This document shows positions 18,865-28,126 of a stretch of DNA of 64,000 nucleotides, piece after piece. The stretch's first letter is position 1. Each line of letters opens with the position of its first letter. The stretch is from positions 1-64,000 of the forward strand of contig NZ_JABAFC010000010.1 in NCBI RefSeq assembly GCF_012843435.1. The letters run 5' to 3'. The translations under genes were made by a program, and so were the position numbers. The notes under the pieces were generated by a model, which did no database searches, was not told the origin of the DNA, and saw only the letters and a program-made list of their open reading frames with translations. Source of the stretch: Psychrobacillus sp. BL-248-WT-3 (GTDB taxonomy: Bacteria; Bacillota; Bacilli; Bacillales_A; Planococcaceae).

Positions 18865-19827
18865 ATGGAACGTAGTTTATCAATGGAATTAGTCCGAGTG
18901 ACTGAAGCAGCCGCTATTGCATCTGCTCGCTGGATGGGACGAGGATTAAAAAATGAAGCAGATGATGCAGCAACTACTGCAATGCGTACAGTATTTGACA
19001 CTATCCCTATGGAGGGTGTTGTAGTAATTGGGGAAGGTGAAATGGACGAGGCACCGATGCTATATATCGGAGAAAAGCTTGGCCATGGCACAGGAGGTCC
19101 TCAAGTAGATGTAGCAGTAGACCCTTTAGAAGGTACTAATATTGTAGCTTCTGGTGGCTGGAATGCTTTAGCAGTTCTAGCAATTGCAGATCGCGGAAAT
19201 TTACTTCATGCACCAGATATGTATATGGAAAAACTGGCAGTAGGACCTGAATCCGTTGGCCAAGTGGACATAAATGCGTCTGTACTTGATAATTTACGTG
19301 CTGTTGCTCGTGCAAAAAACAAAGATATTGAAGACGTTGTTGCGACTATCCTAGGTCGTCAGCGCCATGAAAAAATTATTGAAGAAATTAGAGCAGCAGG
19401 CGCTCGCATCAAGCTAATTACCGATGGCGATGTAGCTGGGGCGATTAACACTGCTTTTGATAATACTGGTGTTGATATTTTATTCGGCATGGGAGGAGCT
19501 CCAGAAGGAGTTATCTCAGCAGTTGGATTAAAATGCTTAGGTGGAGAAATTCAAGGGAAGCTTGTTCCTCAGGATGAGGCAGAACTTGAAAGATGTAAAA
19601 AAATGGGACTAGATGTTAACAAGATTTTACGTATGGAGGATCTTGTTAAAGGCGATGATGCAATCTTTGCTGCAACTGGAGTTACAGATGGAGAGCTTCT
19701 TCGTGGAGTACAATTCAAAGGCGCTTTTGGTTCCACGCATTCTATCGTAATGCGCGCCAAATCCGGAACTATTCGTTTCGTAGAAGGCCGTCACAGCTTA
19801 AACAAAAAACCGAATTTAGTACTATAA
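18865..19827 (+). CDS. glpX: Fructose-1,6-bisphosphatase, class II (GlpX)
   Basis: 320-residue GlpX-type phosphatase for gluconeogenesis, hydrolysing fructose-1,6-bisphosphate. Metal-binding motifs are visible: [10 protein letters not shown] and DPLEGTN. The sugar-binding region includes ITDGDVAGA and [13 protein letters not shown]. Start: ATG at 18865 behind GGGAGG, rather than an in-frame codon 42 bases upstream. Lies between murAB and rho; B. subtilis has glpX (ywjI) in the same neighbourhood. Confidence 0.94.
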   Translation: MERSLSMELVRVTEAAAIASARWMGRGLKNEADDAATTAMRTVFDTIPMEGVVVIGEGEMDEAPMLYIGEKLGHGTGGPQVDVAVDPLEGTNIVASGGWNALAVLAIADRGNLLHAPDMYMEKLAVGPESVGQVDINASVLDNLRAVARAKNKDIEDVVATILGRQRHEKIIEEIRAAGARIKLITDGDVAGAINTAFDNTGVDILFGMGGAPEGVISAVGLKCLGGEIQGKLVPQDEAELERCKKMGLDVNKILRMEDLVKGDDAIFAATGVTDGELLRGVQFKGAFGSTHSIVMRAKSGTIRFVEGRHSLNKKPNLVL

Positions 19828-19843
19828 AACTAAACTTCTTTGT

Positions 19844-19869
19844 ATACCCGATAGTTCTCTATCGGGTAT
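19844..19869 (+). other. Perfect hairpin between glpX and rho, no T run
   Basis: ATACCCGATAG-ttct-CTATCGGGTAT, an uninterrupted 11-bp stem followed by CCTCTAATAAAA, so not a standard intrinsic terminator. It may protect the glpX mRNA 3' end or mark processing before rho. Confidence 0.5.
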
Positions 19870-19946
19870 CCTCTAATAAAACTTCTTTCCTTTTATCCAG
19901 TTTCAATAAGTAAACAACAAAATATAGTAAAGAGTGGTGCGTGCTA

Positions 19947-21230
19947 ATGACACAAACAACGATCAATGAGCTAGAGAATATGACCTTAAAAGAGCTCTAT
20001 ACTCTTGCGCGCAAGTATAAAATAGCTGCTTATAGTAAATTATCAAAAAAAGAACTTATTTTTGCAATCTTAAAATCTCGTGCAGAGCAAGAAGGCTTTT
20101 TCTTTATGGAAGGTGTTTTAGAGATCATTCAGCAGGAGGGCTTTGGCTTCCTACGACCGATTAACTATTCTCCTAGCTCCGAAGATATTTATATTTCCGC
20201 GTCACAAATTAGAAGATTTGATTTGCGTAATGGAGACAAAGTAACAGGGAAAGTACGACCACCAAAGGAAAGCGAACGTTATTACGGTCTTCTGCATGTA
20301 GAGCTAGTAAATGGAGAAGATCCTGAAATTGCTAAAGAGCGAGTTCATTTCCCAGGACTAACACCTTTGTATCCAGATCGCCATATTAAATTGGAAACTG
20401 TTCCAGAGAAGCTATCTACTAGAATTATGGATTTAGTAGCTCCAGTAGGTTATGGTCAGCGTGGTTTAATTGTTGCTCCACCGAAGGCTGGTAAAACATT
20501 ATTAATAAAAGAAATTGCTAATGCTATTACAACGAACCATCCAAATGCAGAGCTAATTGTATTATTAATAGATGAGCGCCCGGAGGAAGTAACAGACATC
20601 GAGCGTTCTGTAAAAGCTGATGTAGTAAGCTCCACATTTGATGAGGTACCAGAAAATCACGTTAAGGTAGCAGAGCTTGTCTTGGAAAGAGCTATGCGCC
20701 TTGTAGAGCATAAGCGTGATGTTATTATCCTAATGGATTCTATCACTCGTTTAGCACGTGCTTACAATCTTGTAATACCGCCAAGTGGGCGTACTTTGTC
20801 AGGTGGTATTGACCCTGCTGCATTCCATCGTCCAAAACGCTTCTTCGGTGCTGCGCGTAATATCGAAGAGGGTGGAAGCTTAACTATTTTAGCCACTGCT
20901 TTAGTAGATACTGGTTCACGAATGGATGAAGTTATTTACGAAGAATTTAAAGGTACAGGAAACCTAGAGCTTCACCTAGACCGTAGTCTAGCAGAGCGTC
21001 GTATCTTCCCGGCCATTGACATCCGTCGTTCAGGAACAAGAAAAGAAGAATTGTTAATTCCTAAAGACCAATTGGATAAACTATGGGCTATTCGCAAAAC
21101 TTTCTCTGATTCTTCCGATTTTGGAGAGCGTTTCTTGAAAAAACTACGTTTAACGAAAACGAACGAAGGTTTCTTCGAGCAATTGAGCGAGGAAATGAAA
21201 GCACATCGTAGTGGTAAAGTGTCACTATAA
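19947..21230 (+). CDS. rho: Transcription termination factor Rho
   Basis: 427-residue hexameric RNA helicase. An N-terminal SAP-like Rho_N domain ([29 protein letters not shown]) is followed by the cold-shock RNA-binding domain (QEGFGFLRP) and the RecA-like ATPase with [12 protein letters not shown] at residues 173-184, the Walker [17 protein letters not shown] and the Q-loop/R-loop [15 protein letters not shown] at 19947 is preferred over GTG at 19941 by spacing from GAGTGGT. No insertion in the RNA-binding domain. Confidence 0.95.
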   Translation: MTQTTINELENMTLKELYTLARKYKIAAYSKLSKKELIFAILKSRAEQEGFFFMEGVLEIIQQEGFGFLRPINYSPSSEDIYISASQIRRFDLRNGDKVTGKVRPPKESERYYGLLHVELVNGEDPEIAKERVHFPGLTPLYPDRHIKLETVPEKLSTRIMDLVAPVGYGQRGLIVAPPKAGKTLLIKEIANAITTNHPNAELIVLLIDERPEEVTDIERSVKADVVSSTFDEVPENHVKVAELVLERAMRLVEHKRDVIILMDSITRLARAYNLVIPPSGRTLSGGIDPAAFHRPKRFFGAARNIEEGGSLTILATALVDTGSRMDEVIYEEFKGTGNLELHLDRSLAERRIFPAIDIRRSGTRKEELLIPKDQLDKLWAIRKTFSDSSDFGERFLKKLRLTKTNEGFFEQLSEEMKAHRSGKVSL

Positions 21231-21250
21231 TTGAACTAATAACTTTAAAT

Positions 21251-21287
21251 GGAGACTCAAGACAACAGTCCTGAGTCTCCTTTTTTG
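21251..21287 (+). terminator. Terminator after rho
   Basis: GGAGACTCAaGAC-aaca-GTCcTGAGTCTCC followed by six T. Confidence 0.85.
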
Positions 21288-21313
21288 ATGTTTTTAAATA
21301 ATGATTTCATAAA

Positions 21314-21344
21314 TGAAAACTTTTCTAACTGCACACTCGTCTAA
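21314..21344 (+). promoter_or_regulatory. ECF-type promoter, probably autoregulatory
   Basis: TGAAAAC (21314-21320) and CGTCTAA (21338-21344) separated by 17 bases match promoters of ECF sigma factors (TGAAAC / CGTC), directly upstream of an ECF sigma gene. Confidence 0.65.
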
Positions 21345-21365
21345 TGTGCAAAAGGGGGGACAACG

Positions 21366-21917
21366 GTGGAGCGAATGCTAATGGGGGATACTAAATCCGA
21401 GAATTATGAGCAGCTCATCGATGAACTGATGAGTACACATGGTCAGGATATATTGCAGCTAGTCTATGCTTACGTACATAACGAAACGATTGCTGAGGAT
21501 TTAACACAAGAGATTTTTGTGAAGTGCTACAAAGGGTTACCGAGCTATAGAGGCCGATCATCTATTAAAACATGGTTATGGCGCATTGCCATCAATCATG
21601 CCAAGGACTATTTAAAAAGCTGGTATAACCAAAATGTTAGGATAACAGAAGATGCGTTTCTAAATAGAGCTACATTGTCTTCAAGTGTAGAACAAATCAT
21701 TGTCCAGCAAGATGAGGATGCATCGCTTGCAGCGGCAGTCATGAGCTTACCTATTAAATATCGTGAAGTAATTTACTTAGCTTATTTTGAAGAACTGACC
21801 ATGAGGGAAGCAGCAGCCGTTTTGCTGCTTAATGAAAACACCATTAAGACGAGGCTGCGCAAAGGAAAACTTCTATTAAAGAATATATTGGAGGGGTCTG
21901 AGTGGAAGAACGATTGA
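21366..21917 (+). CDS. ECF RNA polymerase sigma factor
   Basis: 183-residue sigma-70-family factor with only regions 2 and 4. Region 2: LVYAYVHNETIAEDLTQEIFVKCYKGLPSYRG and SIKTWLWRIAINHAKDYLK. Region 4: LPIKYREVIYLAYFEELTMREAAAVLLLNENTIKTRLRKGK. GTG start six bases after AAAAGGGGGGA. The gene overlaps the next by 16 bases. No classical anti-sigma factor (zinc-finger or RsiX type) follows; the membrane protein two genes on may fill that role. Resembles SigX/SigM/SigW-type factors but is not assignable to one. Confidence 0.88.
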   Translation: MERMLMGDTKSENYEQLIDELMSTHGQDILQLVYAYVHNETIAEDLTQEIFVKCYKGLPSYRGRSSIKTWLWRIAINHAKDYLKSWYNQNVRITEDAFLNRATLSSSVEQIIVQQDEDASLAAAVMSLPIKYREVIYLAYFEELTMREAAAVLLLNENTIKTRLRKGKLLLKNILEGSEWKND

Positions 21918-22312
21918 AGGGCTTAAAAAAAGCTATGAAAAGTACTACATTTGAGCATCTGCAATTTTCAGAAGTACATCAAAAAGTAAATGACCAAATT
22001 AAACAACTCTCTCCAGCTGCTTTAACAGAAGAGATTTTACCTCTTTTAGTAGAATCTAAGACGGGTAGTGAGTTAGTAGAGCTTCTGCATGTAAGAGGAG
22101 AAAAATCTATTAGATGTAATGAAGGAGCTGTATATACCTCACTTCATCTGGCGGAACAAAACGGTGAGCTAGAATCCTTTTGGACTGAAGGAGAAAAGTA
22201 TTATAGATTATCGAAAAAAGGACATAAGCTATTACAGAAAAAGCATTCTTCTACAGCAACTCGTTTCTCACTAAGGCAGTTATTTCACGAGGTGATTACA
22301 GATGAGCATTAA
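21902..22312 (+). CDS. PadR-like winged-helix protein
   Basis: 136 residues. The C-terminal half fits the PadR winged helix: GSELVELLH, EGAVYTSLHLAEQNGELESFW and KYYRLSKKGHKLL. The N-terminal helical part (EERLKGLKKAMKSTTFEHLQFSEVHQKVNDQI) is unlike ordinary PadR proteins and has no recognised function; it could contact the sigma factor or the HAAS domain. GTG start inside the end of the sigma gene, and overlap with the next gene, imply strict translational coupling. Confidence 0.7.
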   Translation: MEERLKGLKKAMKSTTFEHLQFSEVHQKVNDQIKQLSPAALTEEILPLLVESKTGSELVELLHVRGEKSIRCNEGAVYTSLHLAEQNGELESFWTEGEKYYRLSKKGHKLLQKKHSSTATRFSLRQLFHEVITDEH

Positions 22313-23630
22313 AGAGTATTTACAGTCAGTAATTGCACATATTCGCTCCAAAGAGGCAAAAAGTTATGTAGAAGCTGAGCTAGCTAATCATATGGAACAC
22401 TCGAAGATGTCTTGGATGACAAAAGGATATACGGAAAAGGAAGCAGAGGTTAAAGCTGTTTCAGAAATGGGCAGTCCTACCGAGCTTGGTAAATCATTAA
22501 ATGACATCCACAAGCCCAAAATAGATTGGCTGCTTCTCTCCTTACTCATCGGTATATTATTACTGAGCTTTTTGCCGATTATTGCTTTGAATCAACCGCA
22601 TTATGAGTACAGATATGGTCATATGATTCCTGCGTTTTTATCTAATCATGTAATTCATATTATCTTAGGCTTTGGCGTTGCTCTTGGATTAATGTTTTTG
22701 GATTATCGAAAGTTTGCACAATTGGGTTATGTTTTTTTCGGCATTGCCTCCTTATTTATAATATTTTTATATAGTTTTTACAATGCACAAATAAACGGAA
22801 AAGTAATGATCCAAGTTGGATTTATTAGTTTAAAGGTTTGGATGGCGATCCCACTTTACTGTATTGCCTGGGCAGCATTGTTTTCCAAACAGAACTTTGC
22901 CTTATGGAAAGCGACTGTACTAGTAGGGATTTCATTTATTTTATTTAGCTTTAATGCGGACTTGTCAATTTTATTAATATACGGAGCTCTTGTTGCAGTG
23001 TTATTCATGAAAAGTAAGTTTTCAAGAAAGCAAAAAAGTATAGTTACTGGAGCTGTGGCAGCTTTAATCATTAGCTACATTATATTTGCATGGTTCAGCT
23101 ATCAAAATGGAAGCATCGCAAAATACCAGATAGACCGTCTATTGGGCTTCTTGAATCCAGCAGGTTACGCTGAAGGTGTAGGATATATGAATGTATTGCT
23201 TACAGATTTACTACAAGGAGCTAAATGGTTTGGGGCAGGAACGACTTATAAACTACCTGAAGCACATACAGATTTAGTGTTTGGACATCTCATTCAATCC
23301 TATGGTTTAGCTGTGGCGATTGGAATATTTATAATACTAAGCTTAGTGATTATGCGCTTTTTACACATTACTTCTTCCGTGAAGGACTCCTTCGGAAGAT
23401 TAATCATTACAGGATGTATTACAATTTTCTCAACACAATTCATCTATGCCATTGGAATGACACTTGGGTTAGTTCCAATTGTATCGATATCACTACCGTT
23501 TTTTAGCTATGGATTTATGCCAACCGTCCTCAATGCTTTCTTAATAGGCTTAGTTCTTAGCGTGTATAGACGAAAACACTTTGTACAGACACTCCACGTT
23601 CCCAAAATAACTTCTAAGACAAGTCATTAA
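22302..23630 (+). CDS. HAAS-domain SEDS (FtsW/RodA/SpoVE-like) membrane protein
   Basis: 442 residues. The N-terminal ~65 residues form a HAAS/DUF1700-type helical domain (YVEAELANHMEHSKMSWMTKGYTEKEAEVKAVSEMGSP), followed by about ten transmembrane helices of the SEDS glycosyltransferase family. Near the C-terminus, HTDLVFGHLIQSYG carries the Asp that SEDS enzymes need, and LPFFSYGFMPTVLNAFLIG matches the PF-SYG signature. SEDS proteins polymerise peptidoglycan. HAAS domains usually pair with PadR regulators, as here. Cell-wall synthesis or envelope stress is therefore the likely theme. Not one of the core FtsW/RodA/SpoVE proteins. Confidence 0.8.
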   Translation: MSIKEYLQSVIAHIRSKEAKSYVEAELANHMEHSKMSWMTKGYTEKEAEVKAVSEMGSPTELGKSLNDIHKPKIDWLLLSLLIGILLLSFLPIIALNQPHYEYRYGHMIPAFLSNHVIHIILGFGVALGLMFLDYRKFAQLGYVFFGIASLFIIFLYSFYNAQINGKVMIQVGFISLKVWMAIPLYCIAWAALFSKQNFALWKATVLVGISFILFSFNADLSILLIYGALVAVLFMKSKFSRKQKSIVTGAVAALIISYIIFAWFSYQNGSIAKYQIDRLLGFLNPAGYAEGVGYMNVLLTDLLQGAKWFGAGTTYKLPEAHTDLVFGHLIQSYGLAVAIGIFIILSLVIMRFLHITSSVKDSFGRLIITGCITIFSTQFIYAIGMTLGLVPIVSISLPFFSYGFMPTVLNAFLIGLVLSVYRRKHFVQTLHVPKITSKTSH

Positions 23631-23651
23631 ACAAAAACTAATGACTTGTCT
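23616..23651 (+). other. Hairpin at end of SEDS gene, no T run
   Basis: AGACAAGTCATT and AATGACTTGTCT pair perfectly over 12 bp around an 11-base loop that starts at the stop codon; no T run follows. Confidence 0.5.
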
Positions 23652-23674
23652 AGAACGTGAAGACATGTTATTAT
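23646..23674 (+). promoter_or_regulatory. Possible rpmE promoter
   Basis: TTGTCT (23646-23651), 17-bp spacer, TATTAT (23669-23674). Confidence 0.35.
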
Positions 23675-23680
23675 ATGAAA

Positions 23681-23794
23681 CGTAAGTTTATACATTTCTG
23701 CTACATATGCGATTGACATCAATCGGATCGTGTAAGGTATCAGTTTCATAACCAACTCTGTTCCAGATGGTTCAGGGCGAGAGGAGAGATAGAG
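23681..23794 (+). promoter_or_regulatory. rpmE 5' leader
   Basis: About 115 bases of untranslated leader with short paired segments (AACCA...TGGTT around 23750-23776) before GAGAGGAGAG. L31 genes of Firmicutes often carry an autoregulatory leader bound by L31. The length and position fit, but the secondary structure was not computed. Confidence 0.3.
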
Positions 23795-24010
23795 ATGAAA
23801 GCAGGAATTCATCCCGATTACAAAGAAGCAACAGTATCATGTTCATGTGGTAACACATTCACAACTGGTTCTGTAAAATCAGACATTAAAGTCGAGTTCT
23901 GTAACGAATGTCACCCATTCTATACTGGACGTCAAAAATTCGCAGCTGCGGATGGCCGTGTTGATCGCTTCAACAAAAAATACGGAATTAAAGAAGAAAC
24001 TCAAGACTAA
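23795..24010 (+). CDS. rpmE: Ribosomal protein L31 (zinc form)
   Basis: 71-residue L31 of the large ribosomal subunit. The four zinc-ligand cysteines of the C+ type are present (CSCGNTF and [10 protein letters not shown]), as in RpmE rather than the zinc-free YtiA paralogue. [23 protein letters not shown] is the family's C-terminal signature. Position between rho and tdk matches B. subtilis. Confidence 0.96.
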   Translation: MKAGIHPDYKEATVSCSCGNTFTTGSVKSDIKVEFCNECHPFYTGRQKFAAADGRVDRFNKKYGIKEETQD

Positions 24011-24015
24011 TAACA

Positions 24016-24056
24016 AAATACCTGCAGAGCACTTAGTGCTTTGCAGGTATTTTTGT
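24016..24056 (+). terminator. Terminator after rpmE
   Basis: AAATACCTGCaGAGCACT-t-AGTGCTtTGCAGGTATTTTTG, a very stable hairpin with a T run. Confidence 0.85.
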
Positions 24057-24101
24057 TTATAGTTTAGGAAATTATAAAATTCTCAATCTGTGGATAGTGT
24101 C

Positions 24102-24345
24102 TAGCGCAAGCAGCCATGCCCCTCGGGGTCAAATGGATAAAAGCTCCGGTGGCTGAGGAGCTGCCTCCTCGCTTTTCTCCATTTGCCTGTCGGGGCAGAG
24201 ATAGGCGGTTGCGCTTTTCTTGATGTCTAGCTCCACCGCCTTGCCCCTCGGGTCAAATGGATAAAAGCTCCGGTGGCTGGGGAACTGCCTCCTCGCTTTT
24301 CTCCATTTGCCTGTCGGGGCAGAGACAGGCGGTTGCGCTTTTCTT
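24102..24345. repeat. 125-bp hairpin repeat, family A (two tandem copies)
   Basis: Copies begin at about 24102 (degenerate at its first 15 bases) and 24228. They share with the 61724 pair an extra upstream flank (GAAATTATAAAAT...CTGTGG). Intergenic between rpmE and tdk. Confidence 0.85.
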
Positions 24346-24439
24346 ATGACAATTCCATTAAAATAGTTTCGGGGAATACACCCGTATGATATAAATAGAT
24401 AGAAGCAAAATACATAGTCGATAAGTAAGGAGATATATC

Positions 24440-25018
24440 ATGGCTCAACTATTTTTTAAGCATGGTGCGATGAACAGTGGAAAATCAATTGAAATTCTAA
24501 AGGTAGCACATAATTATGAAGAACAAAACAAACCAGTCGTTATTTTCACACCTGGTATTGATACTCGTGATGAGGTGGGACACGTCTCTAGCCGAATTGG
24601 TTTGAAGAGAAAGGCCACTGCAATTTATGATGAAACGAACCTATATGAAGTAGTAAAAGAAATAGATCCGAAACCATATTGTGTGTTAATCGATGAGGTG
24701 CAATTCTTAAAAAAAGAGCATGTTCTTCAGCTTACACAAATTGTAGATGAACTAAATATCCCTGTCATGGGCTTTGGCTTAAAGAATGACTTCCAAAACG
24801 AAATGTTCGAGGGCAGTAAATATATGCTGATCTATGCTGATAAAATCGAAGAAATGAAAACGATATGCTGGTTCTGCCATCGTAAAGCAATCATGAACTT
24901 ACGAGTGGATGAGAGCGGTCAACCAGTATATACAGGAGAACAAATTCAAATCGGTGGAAATGACTCCTATTATCCAGTTTGCCGCAAATGCCACTCCAAT
25001 CCACCGCTTACTCAGTGA
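24440..25018 (+). CDS. tdk: Thymidine kinase
   Basis: 192-residue type II thymidine kinase phosphorylating thymidine with ATP (pyrimidine salvage). P-loop GAMNSGKS at residues 9-16, LIDEVQFL with the catalytic Glu, and two zinc pairs, CWFCH and CRKCH. AAGGAGATATATC precedes the ATG. Standard length and position upstream of prfA. Confidence 0.95.
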   Translation: MAQLFFKHGAMNSGKSIEILKVAHNYEEQNKPVVIFTPGIDTRDEVGHVSSRIGLKRKATAIYDETNLYEVVKEIDPKPYCVLIDEVQFLKKEHVLQLTQIVDELNIPVMGFGLKNDFQNEMFEGSKYMLIYADKIEEMKTICWFCHRKAIMNLRVDESGQPVYTGEQIQIGGNDSYYPVCRKCHSNPPLTQ

Positions 25019-25048
25019 ACGAGTAGGTATTTCTAATACAATATAGAG

Positions 25049-25305
25049 AACCTTGCAGAGATGGCGCGGAACATTGCGGAGACGAAGCCGAACCTTGCAG
25101 AGATGGCGATGAACCTTGCAGAGACAGGGAATAACGTTGCGGAAATGAGCGAGAACTTTGCAGAAAGCCAAAAACCTTGCGGAGACGAAGCGGAACCTTG
25201 CGGAGATGGCGTGGAACCTTGCAGAGACAGGGACTAACCTTGCGGAAATGGGCAAGAACCTTGCAGAAAGCCGAAAACCGTTCGGAGACGAAGCGAAACT
25301 TTGAA
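25049..25305. repeat. 21-bp-period intergenic repeat array, locus II (about 12 units)
   Basis: About twelve units of 20-21 bases with core AACCTTGC(A/G)GAGA. Variable parts recur in the order B A C D E (gacgaag, gatggcg, gacaggga, gaaatg, gaaagcc), giving a ~105-bp higher-order repeat present twice. Because 21 is a multiple of 3, reading frames stay open through it on both strands, but these look like repeat artefacts. Confidence 0.85.
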
Positions 25306-25342
25306 CAAACGGTTCCCACCTGTGCAGTTGAGCTATCAATCC

Positions 25343-25425
25343 GTAAAGTAGCGGATGGCGAGCGAAATTGTATCTTCGCGAGCCCTTTACTGAATAGAAT
25401 AGGTATATATTCTTTCATTAGCATA
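25343..25425. repeat. Dispersed repeat, family C, copy 1
   Basis: Matches 45098-45172 with the shared core GCGAAATTGTATCTTCGCGAGC, then TGAATAGAA...TATTC.TTCATTAGC. Here the left hairpin arm is slightly degenerate (GGCGAGCGAA). Confidence 0.7.
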
Positions 25426-25440
25426 AAGGCCGTTTAAAAT

Positions 25441-25474
25441 AGAAAAAGTAGCAAGGACTCCGCTTTTTCTTTAT
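25441..25474 (+). terminator. Weak terminator before prfA
   Basis: AGAAAAAGtagC...gCTTTTTCTTT; mostly A-T pairs, so only a modest hairpin. Confidence 0.4.
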
Positions 25475-25514
25475 AATAGTACTATTAGACATATAAATGA
25501 ACGAGGTGAGCACG

Positions 25515-26594
25515 ATGTTTGATCGATTACAATCGGTAGAAGACCGTTATAATAATTTAAATGAATTGCTTAGTGATCCAGATGTAGTGAATGATACGAA
25601 CAAGCTAAGAGAGTATTCAAAGGAACAATCGAATCTACAGGCGACAGTGGATGCGTATAGAGAATATAAGGATGTTAAAAGCCAATACCAGGATGCAAAG
25701 CAAATGCTTGATGAGAAGCTAGATGCAGATATGCGTGAAATGGTAAAGGAAGAAGTGAACGAGCTAGAAGGTCAGATTGCTGAGCTAGAAGAGCGTTTAC
25801 GTATTTTGTTGATCCCGAAAGATCCGAATGATGACAAAAACGTTATTATGGAGATTCGTGGAGCTGCGGGTGGAGATGAGGCAGCCTTATTTGCAGGAAA
25901 TCTTTTCCGTATGTACAGCAGATTTGCGGAAACACAAGGCTGGAAAATCGAGGTTATGGAATCGAATCCAACTGGTTTAGGCGGATATAAAGAAATTATC
26001 TTCATGATTAATGGGAATAATGCCTATTCGAAGATGAAATACGAAAATGGTGCACACCGCGTGCAACGTGTTCCAGAAACTGAGTCAGGCGGCCGTATTC
26101 ATACATCTACTGCAACAGTAGCAGTTCTTCCAGAGGCGGAAGAGGTAGACGTAGAGATTCACGAAAAAGAAGTTCGTGTAGATACTTTTGCATCATCAGG
26201 TGCTGGTGGACAATCGGTTAACACGACTATGTCAGCTGTTCGTATGACCCATTTACCTACAGGGATCACTGTTTCCATGCAGGATGAAAAATCTCAGATT
26301 AAAAACAGAGAAAAAGCAATGAAAATTCTTCGTGCACGTGTAGCGGATAAGTTCCGTCAAGAAGCGCAAGCAGAGTATGATGCTGTCCGTAAATCAGCGG
26401 TTGGTACTGGTGACCGTTCGGAACGAATTCGCACATACAATTATCCACAAAATCGCGTGACTGACCATCGTATTGGTTTAACAATTCAAAAGCTAGACCA
26501 AATTTTAGAAGGTAAGCTAAATGAAGTGGTGGATGCACTGATTTTAGAGGATCAAGCTGAAAAGCTAGAAAGAATGAATGATACAAATGTCTAA
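25515..26594 (+). CDS. prfA: Peptide chain release factor 1
   Basis: 359-residue RF1, recognising UAA and UAG stop codons. The GGQ motif that triggers peptidyl-tRNA hydrolysis is at residues 231-233 ([16 protein letters not shown]). The anticodon-mimic region lies in [21 protein letters not shown] at 25515 behind GAGGTGAG is chosen over an in-frame ATG 18 bases upstream. Followed with overlap by prmC, which methylates the GGQ glutamine. Confidence 0.96.
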   Translation: MFDRLQSVEDRYNNLNELLSDPDVVNDTNKLREYSKEQSNLQATVDAYREYKDVKSQYQDAKQMLDEKLDADMREMVKEEVNELEGQIAELEERLRILLIPKDPNDDKNVIMEIRGAAGGDEAALFAGNLFRMYSRFAETQGWKIEVMESNPTGLGGYKEIIFMINGNNAYSKMKYENGAHRVQRVPETESGGRIHTSTATVAVLPEAEEVDVEIHEKEVRVDTFASSGAGGQSVNTTMSAVRMTHLPTGITVSMQDEKSQIKNREKAMKILRARVADKFRQEAQAEYDAVRKSAVGTGDRSERIRTYNYPQNRVTDHRIGLTIQKLDQILEGKLNEVVDALILEDQAEKLERMNDTNV

Positions 26595-27444
26595 GACCAT
26601 TTATGAGGCCCTGAACCGGGCTTCTTCTTTTTTAGAGGAAAATAACCGTGAAAAAGAAGTAGCTCGTTATATTTTACAATTTGTCCTAGGGAAAAATTAC
26701 TCTGAGCTTATGATGGCCATGTATGAAGAGATTTCAACAGATTCTTTTAATACTTTCTGGAGCTATGTGGAGGAGCATGCAACCGGTAGACCATATCAAT
26801 ATATTATTGGTCAGGAAACCTTTTATGATCGAGAATTTTTAGTGAACGAGTCTGTTTTAATTCCGCGACCTGAAACGGAGGAATTAATAGAAGAGGTAAG
26901 AAAGCGTGTGCCGCTCCTATTTAAGGATAAAAACCCATTATATGTTGCCGATATTGGCACAGGAAGTGGGGCCATTGCTATTACTATTCAAAAGGAAGTA
27001 CCAAACGCCAAGGTGACGGCTACAGATATATCCGAGAAAGCATTACAGGTGGCTACAAAAAATGCGGAGAGACTGTCCGCACTTATCGACTTTAAGCAGG
27101 GAGATTTGGCAGAGCCTATATCACATGAAAAGTGGGATATTGTTTTATCGAATCCACCTTATATTGCACATTCAGAGGCGCCAAGCTTATCAGATACCGT
27201 GATCGATTATGAACCACATTTGGCTTTATTTGCAGATGAGGATGGTCTTTTACTTTATCGTAAATTATCAGAGCAGCTTCCTTCCTTGATGAATTCAACT
27301 AGTTTAATAGGTTTTGAGATTGGCTATGAGCAGGGGCCAGCTGTTGCTGGAATGCTTCAAAAAGCCTTTCCTAAAGGGAATGTAGAGGTTATTCAAGACA
27401 TTAATGGAAAAAATCGTTTTGTTTTTTGTACAAATGCTGAATAA
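26578..27444 (+). CDS. prmC: Release factor glutamine methyltransferase PrmC
   Basis: Up to 288 residues; S-adenosylmethionine-dependent methyltransferase for the GGQ glutamine of RF1 and RF2. N-terminal helical domain, then the Rossmann fold with [13 protein letters not shown] and the substrate-binding NPPYI motif ([12 protein letters not shown]). The reading overlaps prfA by 17 bases; the ATG at 26587 (MSKTIYEAL) is an equally likely start. Confidence 0.93.
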   Translation: MIQMSKTIYEALNRASSFLEENNREKEVARYILQFVLGKNYSELMMAMYEEISTDSFNTFWSYVEEHATGRPYQYIIGQETFYDREFLVNESVLIPRPETEELIEEVRKRVPLLFKDKNPLYVADIGTGSGAIAITIQKEVPNAKVTATDISEKALQVATKNAERLSALIDFKQGDLAEPISHEKWDIVLSNPPYIAHSEAPSLSDTVIDYEPHLALFADEDGLLLYRKLSEQLPSLMNSTSLIGFEIGYEQGPAVAGMLQKAFPKGNVEVIQDINGKNRFVFCTNAE

Positions 27445-27489
27445 GATATGAATCTATTGGTAACAATGTTCCTAAGGGAGGAATGTTAC

Positions 27490-28020
27490 ATGTTACCAGA
27501 TTACGAGATAAAAAGAGCAGGTAAAGTAGGACAAAAAATAGATGCAGTTATTCTCTTTGTATGGATGCTATTGGTTATTCAAACGATTTTATTTGTTTTT
27601 ATTCATAATGCGGAACAAACGGAGGCGATGCGCTTTCGATTAGTTGCTAACAGCAACACCGCTTATGATCAGCAGGTGAAAATGGAAGTACAGGAAAAAA
27701 TAGCGCCAATCTTAGTAAATTATGAAAAGGATCCGGACGCTACAATAATAGAACTAGAGAAAACAGTTGTGAGTCTATCCAGTAGCTTGCAGGAGAAGAT
27801 GACAATCACACAAGGTCAAACGATCTTTCCGCCAAAGGAATGGGAAAGTGGAATTGCAGCTCAGACGCAGGTGGAGGCGATTGTAGTTTCTATCGGTAGT
27901 GGAAGAGGAGATAATTGGTGGTGCGGTCTATTTCCTAAAGCATGCTATAAAGAAGAAGTAAAAGAAGAAAAGCCTAAATTCTTTGTTTGGGAATGGTTAA
28001 AAAAGAAATTTTCCACATAG
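27490..28020 (+). CDS. spoIIR: Stage II sporulation protein R
   Basis: 176 residues. Signal made in the forespore that crosses the septal space and triggers SpoIIGA to process pro-sigma-E in the mother cell. One N-terminal transmembrane or signal segment (AVILFVWMLLVIQTILFVFI), then the SpoIIR domain with FRLVANSNTAYDQQVKMEV and the highly conserved GSGRGDNWWCGLFPKACY near the end. ATG at 27490 follows AAGGGAGGAATG. Expected under sigma-F; no clear sigma-F promoter was found. Shorter than the 224-residue B. subtilis protein. Confidence 0.92.
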   Translation: MLPDYEIKRAGKVGQKIDAVILFVWMLLVIQTILFVFIHNAEQTEAMRFRLVANSNTAYDQQVKMEVQEKIAPILVNYEKDPDATIIELEKTVVSLSSSLQEKMTITQGQTIFPPKEWESGIAAQTQVEAIVVSIGSGRGDNWWCGLFPKACYKEEVKEEKPKFFVWEWLKKKFST

Positions 28021-28126
28021 TTTTCCACAATTGTCTGAAAGTTATTAACATTTTGTGGATAAGGTTCTAAAAAAGGAGAAGTTACGTATGAATACAAAAA
28101 TTTTATCTGTGGGTAACTTATCCACA
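28009..28126. promoter_or_regulatory. DnaA-box cluster at the tsaC (ywlC) 5' end
   Basis: Five DnaA-box-like 9-mers in 118 bases: TTTTCCACA (28009), TTTTCCACA (28021), TGTGGATAA (28054, perfect in reverse), TGTGGGTAA (28108, one mismatch) and TTATCCACA (28118, perfect). The last two lie inside the first codons of tsaC. From memory, the ywlC locus is one of the few stable DnaA-binding regions in B. subtilis. Confidence 0.7.

Noticed and set aside
25049-25305. CRISPR-like array
   Set aside because: Period of 21 bases and 10-base variable parts are too short for CRISPR repeats and spacers; variable parts recur; no cas genes.
24899-25424. Two minus-strand frames encoding 7-residue periodic peptides, and a plus-strand frame at 25177-25437
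   Set aside because: Products of the 21-bp repeat array, which keeps any frame open; no start signals, and overlap with tdk.
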